NCBI GenBank assembly: GCA_946800325.1 | Contig: OX326959.1 | Location: forward strand, 3,554,501-3,618,500 | Source of the DNA: Luzula sylvatica | Taxonomy: Eukaryota; Streptophyta; Magnoliopsida; Poales; Juncaceae | DNA length: 64,000 bases | Direction: 5' to 3' | Shown here: in pieces, positions 11,326 through 24,455 of the stretch | Layout of the letters: each line of letters starts with the position of its first letter | Position numbering within the stretch: the first letter of the stretch is position 1 | Program-made: the position numbers and the translations under genes | Notes under the pieces: generated by a model | Told to the model about the DNA's origin: nothing | Database searches by the model: none | The model's input: only the letters and a program-made list of their open reading frames with translations

Positions 11326-13523
11326 CGTGCCATTTCGAGAAAGTATGAGAAAGTTACAATGTGATAATCTTCATATTCAATAATTCATGATGAAATTACC
11401 GAAAAAACTGTATTTTCTGTAAATTCGGGTTCAAAATACATAATTTCCCAAATTCGACCGCGAAGCTGCATTCCTCTCGTCGAGGCGAGCGATTTTGATA
11501 TGAAGATCGTGCCATTTGGAGAAAGTATGAGAAAGTTACAAAGTGATAATCTTCATATTCAATAATTCATGATGAAATTACCAAAAAAACTGTATTTTCT
11601 GTTAATTCGGGTTCAAAATACATAATTTCCCAAATTCGTTCGCGCTGCTGTATTCCTATCGCCGGGGCGAACGATTTTGATATAAAAATCGTGCCATTTG
11701 GAGAAAGATTGAGAAAGCTACAATTGGACAATCTTCATGTTCAATAATTCAAGATGAAATTCCAAAAAAAACCGTGTTTTTTGTTAATTCGGGTTCAAAA
11801 TACATCATTTCCAAAATTCGGCCGCGATGTTGCATTCCTCTCGTCGAGGCGAGCGATTTTGATATGAAGATCGTGCCATTTGGAGAAAGTATGAGAAAGT
11901 TACAATGTGATAATCTTCATATATATTCAATATATAATTCATGATGAAATTACCAAAAAAACTGTATTTTCTGTTAATTCGGGTTCAAAATACATAATTT
12001 CCCAAATTCGTTCGCGTTGCTGTATTCCTCTCGCCGGGGCGAACGATTTTGATATAAAAATCGTGCCATTTGGAGAAAAATTGAGAAAGCTACAATTGGA
12101 CAATCTTCATATATATTCAATAATTCAAGATGAAATTCCAAAAAAAACCTTGTTTTTTGTTAATTCGGGTTCAAAATACATCATTTCCAAAATTCGGCCG
12201 AGCTGTTGCATTCCTCTCGTCGAGGCGAGCGATTTTGATATGAAGATCGTTCCATTTGGAGAAAGTATGAGAAAGTTACAATGTGATAATTTTCATATTC
12301 AATAATTCATAATGAAATTACCAAAAAAACTGTATTTTCTGTTAATTCGGGTTCAAAATACATAATTTCCCAAATTCGTTCGCGCTTCTGTATTCCTCTC
12401 GCCGGGGCGAACGATTTTGATATAAAAATCGTGACATTTGGAGAAAGATTGAGAAAGCTACAATTGGACAATCTTCGTATTCAATAATTCAAGATGAAAT
12501 TCCAAAAAAAAAACAGTGTTTTTTGTTAATTTGGGTTCAAAATACATCATTTCCAAAATTCGGCCGCGCTGTTGCATTCCTCTCGTCGAGGCGAGCGATT
12601 TTGATATGAAGATCGTGCCATTTCGAGAAATTATGAGAAAGTTACGATGTGATAATCTTCATATTCAATAATTCATGATGAAATTACCGAAAAAACTGTA
12701 TTTTCTGTAAATTCGGGTTCAAAATACATAATTTCCCAAATTCCTTCGTGCTGCTGTATTCCTCTCGCCGGGGCGAACGATTTTTATATAAAAATCGTGC
12801 CATTTGGAGAAAGATTGAGAAAGCTACAATTGGACAATCTTCATATTCAATAATTGAAGATGAAATTCCAAAAAAAACAGTTTTTTTTGTTAATTCGGGT
12901 TCAAAATACATCATTTCCTAAATTCGGCCGCGCTGTTGCATTCCTCTCGTCGAGGCGAGCGATTTTGATATGAAGATCGTGCCATTTGGAGAAAGATTGA
13001 CAAAGCCACAATGTGATAATCTTCATATTCAATAATTCAAGATGAAATTATAAAAAAAACTGTATTTTTTGTTAATTCGGGTTCAATATACATAATTTCC
13101 AAAATTCGACCGCGCAGCTGCATTCCTCTCGTCGAGGCGAGCGATTTTGATATGAAGATCGTGCCATTTCGAGAAAGTATGAGAAAGTTACAAAGTGATC
13201 ATCTTCATATTCAATAATTCATGATGAAATTACCAAAAAAACTGTATTTTCTGTTAATTCGGGTTCAAAATACATAATTTCCCAAATTCGTTCGCGCTGC
13301 TGTATTCCTATCGCCGGGGCGAACGATTTTGATATAAAAATCGTGCCATTTGGAGAAAGATTGAGAAAGCTACAATTGGGCAATCTTCATAATCAATAAT
13401 TCAAGATGAAATTCCAAAAAAAACCGTGTTTTTCGTTAATTCGGGTTCAAAATATATCATTTCCAAAATTCGGCCGCGCTGATGCATTCCTCTCGTCGAG
13501 GCGAGCGATTTTGATATGAAGAT
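11326..13523 (+). repeat. Mosaic HOR segment with first C monomer
   Basis: Twelve monomers: H (11326), B, A with CATGTTC, the 8-bp-insertion B (11872), the ATAT A (12062), B with CGTTCC (12248), A with CGTGAC (12430), B with ATTATGAG (12614), A with TTGAAG (12796), C (12978), B with AAAGTGATCAT (13160) and A with TTGGGCAATC (13342). The same order returns at 40874-43071, so this is a partial copy of that 16-mer. Confidence 0.85.
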
Positions 13524-16500
13524 CGTGCCATTTGGAGAAAGTATGAGAAAGTTACAAAGTGATCATCTTCATATTCAATAATTCATGATGAAATTACCAA
13601 AAAAACTGTATTTTCTGTTAATTCGGGTTCAAAATACATAATTTCCCAAATTCGTTCGCGCTGCTGTATTCCTATCGCCGCGGCGAACGATTTTGATATA
13701 AAAATCGTGCCATTTGGAGAAAGATTGAGAAAGCTACAATTGGGCAATCTTCATAATCAATAATTCAAGATGAAATTCCAAAAAAAACCGTGTTTTTCGT
13801 TAATTCGGGTTCAAAATATATCATTTCCAAAATTCGGCCGCGCTGATGCATTCCTCTCGTCGAGGCGAGCGATTTTGATATGAAGATCGTGCCATTTGGA
13901 GAAAGTATGAGAAAGTTACAATGTGATAATCTTCATATTCAATAATTCATGATGAAATTACCAAAAAAACTGTATTTTCTGTTAATTCGGGTTCAAAATA
14001 CATAATTTCCCAAATTCGTTCGCGCTGCTGTATTCCTCTCGCCGGGGCGAACGATTTTGATATAAAAATCGTGCCATTTGGAGAAAGATTGAGAAATCTA
14101 CAATTGGACAATCTTCATATTCAATAATTCAAGATGAAATTAAAAAAAAAACAGTGTTTTTTGTTAATTCGGGTTCAAAATACATCATTTCCAAAATTCG
14201 GCCGCGCTGTTGCATTCCTCTCGTCGAGGCGAGCGATTTTGTTATGAAGATCGTGCCATTTCGAGAAAGTATGAGAAAGTTAGAATGTGATAATCTTCAT
14301 ATTCAATAATTCATGATGAAATTACCGAAAAAACTGTATTTTCTGTAAATTCGGGTTCAAAATACATAATTTCCCAAATTCGTTCGTGCTTCTGTATTCC
14401 TCTCGCCGGGGCGAACGATTTTTATATAAAAATCGTGCCATTTGGAGAAAGATTGAGAAATCTACAATTGGACAATCTTCATATTCAATAATTCAAGATG
14501 AAATTCCAAAAAAAACCGTGTTTTTTGTTAATTCGGGTTCAAAATACATCATTTCCAAAATTCGGCCGCGCTGATGCATTCCTCTCGTCGAGGCGAGCGA
14601 TTTTGATATGAAGATCGTGCCATTTGGAGAAAGTATGAGAAAGTTACAAAGTGATCATCTTCATATTCAATAATTCATGATGAAATTACCAAAAAAACTG
14701 TATTTTCTGTTAATTCGGGTTCAAAATACATAATTTCCCAAATTCGTTCGCGCTGCTGTATTCCTATCGCCGCGGCGAACGATTTTGATATAAAAATCGT
14801 GCCATTTGGAGAAAGATTGAGAAAGCTACAATTGGGCAATCTTCATAATCAATAATTCAAGATGAAATTCCAAAAAAAACAGTGTTTTTCGTTAATTCGG
14901 GTTCAAAATATATCATTTCCAAAATTCGGCCGCGCTGATGCATTCCTCTCGTCGAGGCGAGCGATTTTGATATGAAGATCGTGCCATTTGGAGAAAGTAT
15001 GAGAAAGTTACAATGTGATAATCTTCATATTCAATAATTCATGATGAAATTACCAAAAAAACTGTATTTTCTGTTAATTCGGGTTCAAAATACATAATTT
15101 CCCAAATTCGTTCGCGCTGCTGTATTCCTCTCGCCGGGGCGAACGATTTTGATATAAAAATCGTGCCATTTGGAGAAAGATTGAGAAATCTACAATTGGA
15201 CAATCTTCATATTCAATAATTCAAGATGAAATTAAAAAAAAAACAGTGTTTTTTGTTAATTCGGGTTCAAAATACATCATTTCCAAAATTCGGCCGCGCT
15301 GTTGCATTCCTCTCGTCGAGGCGAGCGATTTTGTTATGAAGATCGTGCCATTTCGAGAAAGTATGAGAAAGTTAGAATGTGATAATCTTCATATTCAATA
15401 ATTCATGATGAAATTACCGAAAAAACTGTATTTTCTGTAAATTCGGGTTCAAAATACATAATTTCCCAAATTCGTTCGTGCTTCTGTATTCCTCTCGCCG
15501 GGGCGAACGATTTTTATATAAAAATCGTGCCATTTGGAGAAAGATTGAGAAATCTACAATTGGACAATCTTCATATTCAATAATTCAAGATGAAATTCCA
15601 AAAAAAACAGTGTTTTTTGTTAATTCGGGTTCAAAATACATCATTTCCAAAATTCGGCTGCGCTGTTGCATTCCTCTCGTCGAGGCGAGCGATTTTGATA
15701 TGAAGATCGTGCCATTTCGAGAAAGTATGAGAAAGTTACAATGTGATAATCTTCATATTCAATAATTCATGATGAAATTACCGAAAAAACTGTATTTTCT
15801 GTAAATTCGGGTTCAAAATACATAATTTCCCAAATTCGTTCGTGCTTCTGTATTCCTCTCGCCGGGGCGAACGATTTTGATATAAAAATCGTGCCATTTG
15901 GAGAAAGATTGAGAAATCTACAATTGGACAATCTTCATATTCAATAATTCAAGATGAAATTCCAAAAAAAACAGTGTTTTTTGTTAATTCGGGTTCAAAA
16001 TACATCATTTCCAAAATTCGGCCGCGCTGTTGCATTCCTCTCGTCGAGGCGAGCGATTTAGATATGAAGATCGTGCCATTTGGAGAAAGTATGAGAAAGT
16101 TACAAAGTGATAATCTTCATATTCAATAATTCATGATGAAATTACCAAAAAAACTGTATTTTCTGTTAATTCGGGTTCAAAATACATAATTTCCCAAATT
16201 CGTTCGTGCTTCTGTATTCCTCTCGCCGGGGCGAACGATTTTGATATAAAAATCGTGCCATTTGGAGAAAGATTGAGAAATCTACAATTGGACAATCTTC
16301 ATATTCAATAATTCAAGATGAAATTCCAAAAAAAACAGTGTTTTTTGTTAATTCGGGTTCAAAATACATCATTTCCAAAATTCGGCCGCGCTGTTGCATT
16401 CCTCTCGTCGAGGCGAGCGATTTTGTTATGAAGATCGTGCCATTTCGAGAAAGTATGAGAAAGTTAGAATGTGATAATCTTCATATTCAATAATTCATGA

Positions 16501-17163
16501 TGAAATTACCGAAAAAACTGTATTTTCTGTAAATTCGGGTTCAAAATACATAATTTCCCAAATTCGTTCGTGCTTCTGTATTCCTCTCGCCGGGGCGAAC
16601 GATTTTTATATAAAAATCGTGCCATTTGGAGAAAGATTGAGAAATCTACAATTGGACAATCTTCATATTCAATAATTCAAGATGAAATTCCAAAAAAAAC
16701 AGTGTTTTTTGTTAATTCGGGTTCAAAATACATCATTTCCAAAATTCGGCTGCGCTGTTGCATTCCTCTCGTCGAGGCGAGCGATTTTGATATGAAGATC
16801 GTGCCATTTCGAGAAAGTATGAGAAAGTTACAATGTGATAATCTTCATATTCAATAATTCATGATGAAATTACCGAAAAAACTGTATTTTCTGTAAATTC
16901 GGGTTCAAAATACATAATTTCCCAAATTCGTTCGTGCTTCTGTATTCCTCTCGCCGGGGCGAACGATTTTGATATAAAAATCGTGCCATTTGGAGAAAGA
17001 TTGAGAAATCTACAATTGGACAATCTTCATATTCAATAATTCAAGATGAAATTCCAAAAAAAACAGTGTTTTTTGTTAATTCGGGTTCAAAATACATCAT
17101 TTCCAAAATTCGGCCGCGCTGTTGCATTCCTCTCGTCGAGGCGAGCGATTTAGATATGAAGAT
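13524..17163 (+). repeat. 6-mer HOR block (1092-bp period)
   Basis: Diagnostic bases repeat at 1092 bp: AAAGTGATCAT monomers at 13524 and 14616 (both with CGCCGCGGCG tails), TTGGGCAATCTTCATAATC at 13706 and 14798, and GTTAGAATG with TTTGTTATG at 14252, 15344 and 16436. The register drifts, because the last A of each unit changes from a GCTGATGC to a GGCTGCGCTG form. The block is therefore two overlapping 1092-bp amplifications rather than one uniform array. Confidence 0.85.
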
Positions 17164-19347
17164 CGTGCCATTTGGAGAAAGTATGAGAAAGTTACAAAGT
17201 GATAATCTTCATATTCAATAATTCATGATGAAATTACCAAAAAAACAGTATTTTCTGTTAATTCGGGTTCAAAATACATAATTTCCCAAATTCGTTCGTG
17301 CTTCTGTATTCCTATCGCCGGGGCGAACGATTTTGATATAAAAATCGTGCCATTTGGAGAAAGATTGAGAAAGCTACAATTGGACAATCTTCATATTCAA
17401 TAATTCAAGATGAAATTCCAAAAAAAACCGTGTTTTTCGTTAATTCGGGTTCAAAATACATCATTTCCAAAATTCGGCCGCGTTGTTGCATTCCTCTCGT
17501 CGAGGCGAGCGATTTTGATATGCAGATCGTGCCATTTGGAGAAAGTATGAGAAAGTTACAATGTGATAATCTTCATATTCAATAATTCATGATGAAATTA
17601 CCAAAAAAACTGTATTTTCTGTTAATTCGGGTTCAAAATACATAATTTCCCAAATTCGTTCGCGCTTCTGTATTCCTCTCGCCGGGGCGAACGATTTTGA
17701 TATAAAAATCGTGCCATTTGGAGAAAGATTGAGAAAGCTACAATTGGACAATCTTCATATTCAATAATTCAAGATGAAATTCCAAAAAAAACAGTGTTTT
17801 TTGTTAATTCGGGTTCAAAATACATCATTTCCAAAATTCGGCCGCGCTGTTGCATTCCTCTCGTCGAGGCGAGCGATTTAGATATGAAGATCGTGCCATT
17901 TGGAGAAAGTATGAGAAAGTTACAAAGTGATAATCTTCATATTCAATAATTCATGATGAAATTACCAAAAAAACAGTATTTTCTGTTAATTCGGGTTCAA
18001 AATACATAATTTCCCAAATTCGTTCGTGCTTCTGTATTCCTATCGCCGGGGCGAACGATTTTGATATAAAAATCGTGCCATTTGGAGAAAGATTGAGAAA
18101 GCTACAATTGGACAATCTTCATATTCAATAATTCAAGATGAAATTCCAAAAAAAACCGTGTTTTTCGTTAATTCGGGTTCAAAATACATCATTTCCAAAA
18201 TTCGGCCGCGTTGTTGCATTCCTCTCGTCGAGGCGAGCGATTTTGATATGCAGATCGTGCCATTTGGAGAAAGTATGAGAAAGTTACAATGTGATAATCT
18301 TCATATTCAATAATTCATGATGAAATTACCAAAAAAACTGTATTTTCTGTTAATTCGGGTTCAAAATACATAATTTCCCAAATTCGTTCGCGCTTCTGTA
18401 TTCCTCTCGCCGGGGCGAACGATTTTGATATAAAAATCGTGCCATTTGGAGAAAGATTGAGAAAGCTACAATTGGACAATCTTCATATTCAATAATTCAA
18501 GATGAAATTCCAAAAAAAACAGTGTTTTTTGTTAATTCGGGTTCAAAATACATCATTTCCAAAATTCGGCCGCGCTGCTGCATTCCTCTCGTCGAGGCGA
18601 GCGATTTAGATATGAAGATCGTGCCATTTGGAGAAAGTATGAGAAAGTTACAAAGTGATAATCTTCATATTCAATAATTCATGATGAAATTACCGAAAAA
18701 ACTGTATTTTCTGTAAATTCGGGTTCAAAATACATAATTTCCCAAATTCGTTCGTGCTTCTGTATTCCTATCGCCGGGGCGAACGATTTTGATATAAAAA
18801 TCGTGCCATTTGGAGAAAGATTGAGAAAGCTACAATTGGACAATCTTCATATTCAATAATTCAAGATGAAATTCCAAAAAAAACCGTGTTTTTCGTTAAT
18901 TCGGGTTCAAAATACATCATTTCCAAAATTCGGCCGCGATGTTGCATTCCTCTCGTCGAGGCGAGCGATTTTGATATGCAGATCGTGCCATTTGGAGAAA
19001 GTATGAGAAAGTTACAATGTGATAATCTTCATATTCAATAATTCATGATGAAATTACCAAAAAAACTGTATTTTCTGTTAATTCGGGTTCAAAATACATA
19101 ATTTCCCAAATTCGTTCGCGCTTCTGTATTCCTCTCGCCGGGGCGAACGATTTTGATATAAAAATCGTGCCATTTGGAGAAAGATTGAGAAAGCTACAAT
19201 TGGACAATCTTCATATTCAATAATTCAAGATGAAATTCCAAAAAAAACAGTGTTTTTTGTTAATTCGGGTTCAAAATACATCATTTCCAAAATTCGGCCG
19301 CGCTGCTGCATTCCTCTCGTCGAGGCGAGCGATTTTGATATGAAGAT
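17164..19347 (+). repeat. 4-mer HOR block, three copies of 728 bp
   Basis: Three units start at 17164, 17892 and 18620. Each has B with a GTGCTTCTG tail and CCTATCGCC, A with GATATGCAGATCG, B with CAATGTG, and A with a CAGTG middle, the A just before each of the three units carrying ATTTAGATATG. GATATGCAG is private to this block. The first two units share CAGTATTTTCTG and the third has the ACCGAAA/TGTAAATT pair, so units are still diverging or being converted. Confidence 0.88.
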
Positions 19348-22300
19348 CGTACCATTTCGAGAAAGTATGAGAAAGTTACAATGTGATAATCTTCATATTC
19401 AATAATTCATGATGAAATTACCGAAAAAACTGTATTTTTTGTAAATTCGGGTTCAAAATACATAATTTCCCAAATTCGTTCGTGCTTCTGTATTCCTCTC
19501 GCCGGGGCGAACGATTTTTATATAAAAATCGTGCCATTTGGAGAAAGATTGAGAAATCTACAATTGGACAATCTTCATATTCAATAATTCAAGATGAAAT
19601 TCCAAAAAAAACAGTGTTTTTTGTTAATTCGGGTTCAAAATACATCATTTCCAAAATTCGGCTGCGCTGTTGCATTCCTCTCGTCGAGGCGAGCGATTTT
19701 GATATGAAGATCGTGCCATTTCGAGAAAGTATGAGAAAGTTACAATGTGATAATCTTCATATTCAATAATTCATGATGAAATTACCGAAAAAACTGTATT
19801 TTCTGTAAATTCGGGTTCAAAATACATAATTTCCCAAATTCGACCGCGCAGCTGCATTCCTCTCGTCGAGGCGAGCGATTTTGATATGAAGATCGTGCCA
19901 TTTGGAGAAAGTATGAGAAAGTTACAAAGTGATAATCTTCATATTCAATAATTCATGATGAAATTACCAAAAAAACTGTATTTTCTGTTAATTCGGGTTC
20001 AAAATACATAATTTCCCAAATTCGTTCGCGCTGCTGTATTCCTATCGCCGGGGCGAACGATTTTGATATAAAAATCGTGCCATTTGGAGAAAGATTGAGA
20101 AAGCTACAATTGGACAATCTTCATGTTCAATAATTCAAGATGAAATTCCAAAAAAAACCGTGTTTTTTGTTAATTCGGGTTCAAAATACATCATTTCCAA
20201 AATTCGGCCGCGATGTTGCATTCCTCTCGTCGAGGCGAGCGATTTTGATATGAAGATCGTGCCGTTTGGAGAAAGTATGAGAAAGTTACAATGTGATAAT
20301 CTTCATATATATTCAATAATTCATGATGAAATTTCCAAAAAAACTGTATTTTCTGTTAATTCGGGTTCAAAATACATAATGTCCCAAATTCGTTCGCGCT
20401 GCTGTATTTCCTCTCGCCGGGGCGAACGATTTTGATATAAAAATCGTGCCATTTGGAGAAAAATTGAGAAAGCTACAATTGGACAATCTTCATATATATT
20501 CAATAATTCAAGATGAAATTCCAAAAAAAACCTTGTTTTTTGTTAATTCGGGTTCAAAATACATCATTTCCAAAATTCGGCCGCGCTGTTGCATTCCTCT
20601 CGTCGAGGCGAGCGATTTTGATATGAAGATCGTTCCATTTGGAGAAAGTATGAGAAAGTTACAATGTGATAATTTTCATATTCAATAATTCATGATGAAA
20701 TTACCAAAAAAACTGTATTTTCTGTTAATTCGGGTTCAAAATACATAATTTCCCAAATTCGTTCGCGCTTCTGTATTCCTCTCGCCGGGGCGAACGATTT
20801 TGATATAAAAATCGTGACATTTGGAGAAAGATTGAGAAAGCTACAATTGGACAATCTTCGTATTCAATAATTCAAGATGAAATTCCAAAAAAAACCTTGT
20901 TTTTTGTTAATTCGGGTTCAAAATACATCATTTCCAAAATTCGGCCGCGCTGTTGCATTCCTCTCGTCGAGGCGAGCGATTTTGATATGAAGATCGTTCC
21001 ATTTGGAGAAAGTATGAGAAAGTTACAATGTGATAATTTTCATATTCAATAATTCATGATGAAATTACCAAAAAAACTGTATTTTCTGTTAATTCGGGTT
21101 CAAAATACATAATTTCCCAAATTCGTTCGCGCTTCTGTATTCCTCTCGCCGGGGCGAACGATTTTGATATAAAAATCGTGACATTTGGAGAAAGATTGAG
21201 AAAGCTACAATTGGACAATCTTCGTATTCAATAATTCAAGATGAAATTCCAAAAAAAAACAGTGTTTTTTGTTAATTTGGGTTCAAAATACATCATTTCC
21301 AAAATTCGGCCGCGCTGTTGCATTCCTCTCGTCGAGGCGAGCGATTTTGATATGAAGATCGTGCCATTTCGAGAAATTATGAGAAAAGTTACGATGTGAT
21401 AATCTTCATATTCAATAATTCATGATGAAATTACCGAAAAAACTGTATTTTCTGTAAATTCGGGTTCAAAATACATAATTTCCCAAATTCGACCGCGCTG
21501 CTGCATTCCTCTCGTCGAGGCGAGCGATTTTGATATGAAGATCGTGCCATTTGGAGAAAGTATGAGAAAGTTACAAAATGATAATCTTCATATTCAATAA
21601 TTCATGATGAAATGACCAAAAAAACTGTATTTTCTGTTAATTCGGGTTCAAAATACATAATTTCCCAAATTCGTTCGCGCTGCTGTATTCCTATCGCCGG
21701 GGAGAACGATTTTGATATAAAAATCGTGCCATTTGGAGAAAGATTGAGAAAGCTACAATTGGACAATCTTCATATTCAATAATTCAAGATGAAATTCCAA
21801 AAAAAACCGTGTTTTTCGTTAATTCGGGTCCAAAATACATCATTTCCAAAATTCGGCCGCGTTGTTGCATTCCTCTCGTCGAGTCGAGCGATTTTGATAT
21901 GAAGATCGTGCCATTTGGAGAAAGTATGAGAAAGTTACAATGTGATAATCTTCATATTCAATAATTCATGATGAAATTACCAAAAAAACTGTATTTTCTG
22001 TTAATTCGGGTTCAAAATACATAATTTCCCAAATTCGTTCCCGCTTCTGTATTCCTCTCGCCGGGGCGAACGATTTTGATATAAAAATCGTGCCATTGGG
22101 AGAAAAATTGAGAAATCTACAATTGGACAATCTTCATATTCAATAATTCAAGATGAAATTCCAAAAAAAACAGTGTTTTTTGTTAATTCGGGTTCAAAAT
22201 ACATCATTTCCAAAATTCGGCCGCGCTGCTGCATTCCTCTCGTCGAGGCGAGCGATTTTGATATGAAGATCGTGCCATTTCGAGAAAGTATGAGAAAGTT

Positions 22301-22634
22301 ACAATGTGATAATCTTCATATTCAATAATTCATGATGAAATTACCGAAAAAACTGTATTTTCTGTAAATTCGGGTTCAAAATACATAATTTCCCAAATTC
22401 GTTCGTGCTTCTGTATTCCTCTCGCCGGGGCGAACGATTTTTATATAAAAATCGTGCCATTTGGAGAAAGATTGAGAAATCTACAATTGGACAATCTTCA
22501 TATTCAATAATTCAAGATGAAATTCCAAAAAAAACAGTGTTTTTTGTTAATTCGGGTTCAAAATACATCATTTCCAAAATTCGGCTGCGCTGTTGCATTC
22601 CTCTCGTCGAGGCGAGCGATTTTGATATGAAGAT
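19348..22634 (+). repeat. Rearranged 18-mer-like HOR block
   Basis: After two monomers of the GTGCTTCTG class it follows the first HOR family (H at 19712, CATGTTC A, ATAT pair at 20258-20630, CGTTCC B, CGTGAC A, ATTATGAG H at 21359, CAAAATG B, GGTCCAAA A). It differs by an internal 364-bp duplication and by joining GGTCCAAA/GAGTCGAG directly to a TTCCCGCTTCTG B near 21908. It is the only 18-mer-family block to the right of the 6-mer and 4-mer arrays. Confidence 0.82.
20531..21258 (+). repeat. 364-bp tandem duplication inside HOR block
   Basis: The segment starting CCTTGTTTTTTG at 20531 is repeated from 20895. The A monomer at 20813 has the CGTGAC / CTTCGTATTC head of one monomer joined after the A-run to the CCTTG half of another. 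The following B again has CGTTCC and TTTTCATATTC. The A-run is the likely exchange site. Confidence 0.85.
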
Positions 22635-24455
22635 CGTGCCATTTCGAGAAAGTATGAGAAAGTTACAATGTGATAATCTTCATATTCAATAATTCATGAT
22701 GAAATTACAGAAAAAACTGTATTTTCTGTAAATTCGGGTTCAAAATACATAATTTCCCAAATTCGACCGCGCTGCTGCATTCCTCTCGTCGAAGCGAGCG
22801 ATTTTGATATGAAGATCGTGCCATTTGGAGAAAGTATGAGAAAGTTACAAAGTGATAATCTTCATATTCAATAATTCATGATGAAATGACCAAAAAAACT
22901 GTATTTTCTGTTAATTCGGGTTCAAAATACATAATTTCCCAAATTCGTTCGCGCTGCTGTATTCCTATCGCCGGGGAGAACGATTTTGATATAAAAATCG
23001 TGCCATTTGGAGAAAGATTGAGAAAGCTACAATTGGACAATCTTCATATTCAATAATTCAAGATGAAATTCCAAAAAAAACCGTGTTTTTCGTTAATTCG
23101 GGTCCAAAATACATCATTTCCAAAATTCGGCCGCTTTGTTGCATTCCTCTCGTCGAGGCGAGCGATTTTGATATGAAGATCGTGCCATTTGGTGAAAGTA
23201 TGAGAAAGTTACAATGTGATAATCTTCATATTCAATAATTTATGATGAAATTACCAAAAAAACTGTATTTTCTGTTAATTCGGGTTCAAAATACATAATT
23301 TCCCAAATTCGACCGCGAGGCTGCATTCCTCTCGTCGAGGCGAGCGATTTTGATATGAAGATCGTGCCATTTCTAGAAAGTATGAGAAAGTTACAAAGTG
23401 ATAATCTTCATATTCAATAATTCATGATGAAATTACCAAAAAAACTGTATTTTCTGTTAATTCGGGTTCAAAATACATAATTTCCCAAATTCGTTCGCGC
23501 TGCTGTATTCCTATCGCCGGGGAGAACGATTTTGATATAAAAATCGTGCCATTTGGAGAAAGATTGAGAAAGCTACAATTGGACAATCTTCATATTCAAT
23601 AATTCAAGATGAAATTCCAAAAAAAACCGTGTTTTTCGTTAATTCGGGTTCAAAATACATCATTTCCAAAATTCGGCCGCGCTGTTGCATTCCTCTCGTC
23701 GAGGCGAGCGATTTTGATATGAAGATCGTGCCATTTGGAGAAAGTATGAGAAAGTTACAATGTGATAATCTTCATATTCAATAATTCATGATGAAATTAC
23801 CAAAAAAACTGTATTTTCTGTTAATTCGGGTTCAAAATACATAATTTCCCAAATTCGTTCCCGCTTCTGTATTCCTCTCGCCGGGGCGAACGATTTTGAT
23901 ATAAAAATCGTGCCATTGGGAGAAAAATTGAGAAATCTACAATTGGACAATCTTCATATTCAATAATTCAAGATGAAATTCCAAAAAAAAACAGTGTTTT
24001 TTGTTAATTCGGGTTCAAAATACATCATTTCCAAAATTCGGCCGCGCTGCTGCATTCCTCTCGTCGAGGCGAGCGATTTTGATATGAAGATCGTGCCATT
24101 TCGAGAAAGTATGAGAAAGTTACAATGTGATAATCTTCATATTCAATAATTCATGATGAAATTACCGAAAAAACTGTATTTTCTGTAAATTCGGGTTCAA
24201 AATACATAATTTCCCAAATTCGTTCGTGCTTCTGTATTCCTCTCGCCGGGGCGAACGATTTTTATATAAAAATCGTGCCATTTGGAGAAAGATTGAGAAA
24301 TCTACAATTGGACAATCTTCATATTCAATAATTCAAGATGAAATTCCAAAAAAAACAGTGTTTTTTGTTAATTCGGGTTCAAAATACATCATTTCCAAAA
24401 TTCGGCTGCGCTGTTGCATTCCTCTCGTCGAGGCGAGCGATTTTGATATGAAGAT
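22635..24455 (+). repeat. 10-mer HOR (1821 bp)
   Basis: Order: H with TTACAGAAAA and GTCGAAGCG, B with ATGACC, A with GGTCCAAA and CCGCTTTG, H with GGTGAAAG (23182), B with CTAG (23364), A, B with TTCCCGCTTCTG, A with CATTGGGAG, B of the GTGCTTCTG class, and A with GGCTGCG. The same ten return at 25548-27367. Confidence 0.86.
22701..22735. repeat. 14-bp-arm inverted repeat in H monomer
   Basis: The left arm GAAATTACAGAAAA and right arm TTTTCTGTAAATTC pair at 13 of 14 positions around a 7-base loop, AACTGTA. The strong form needs ACAG where most monomers have ACCG or ACCA. It occurs in three monomers here. The ACCG form pairs at 12 of 14 and is widespread. Confidence 0.85.

Noticed and set aside
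11907..12305. 132-codon open frame, repeated near 27949, 31056, 35437 and 41455
   Set aside because: It starts at a GTG inside a monomer and stays open only because the 8-bp insertion and the 186-bp monomer keep frame. It recurs with the HOR, has no independent codon signal, and its peptide is just translated repeat.
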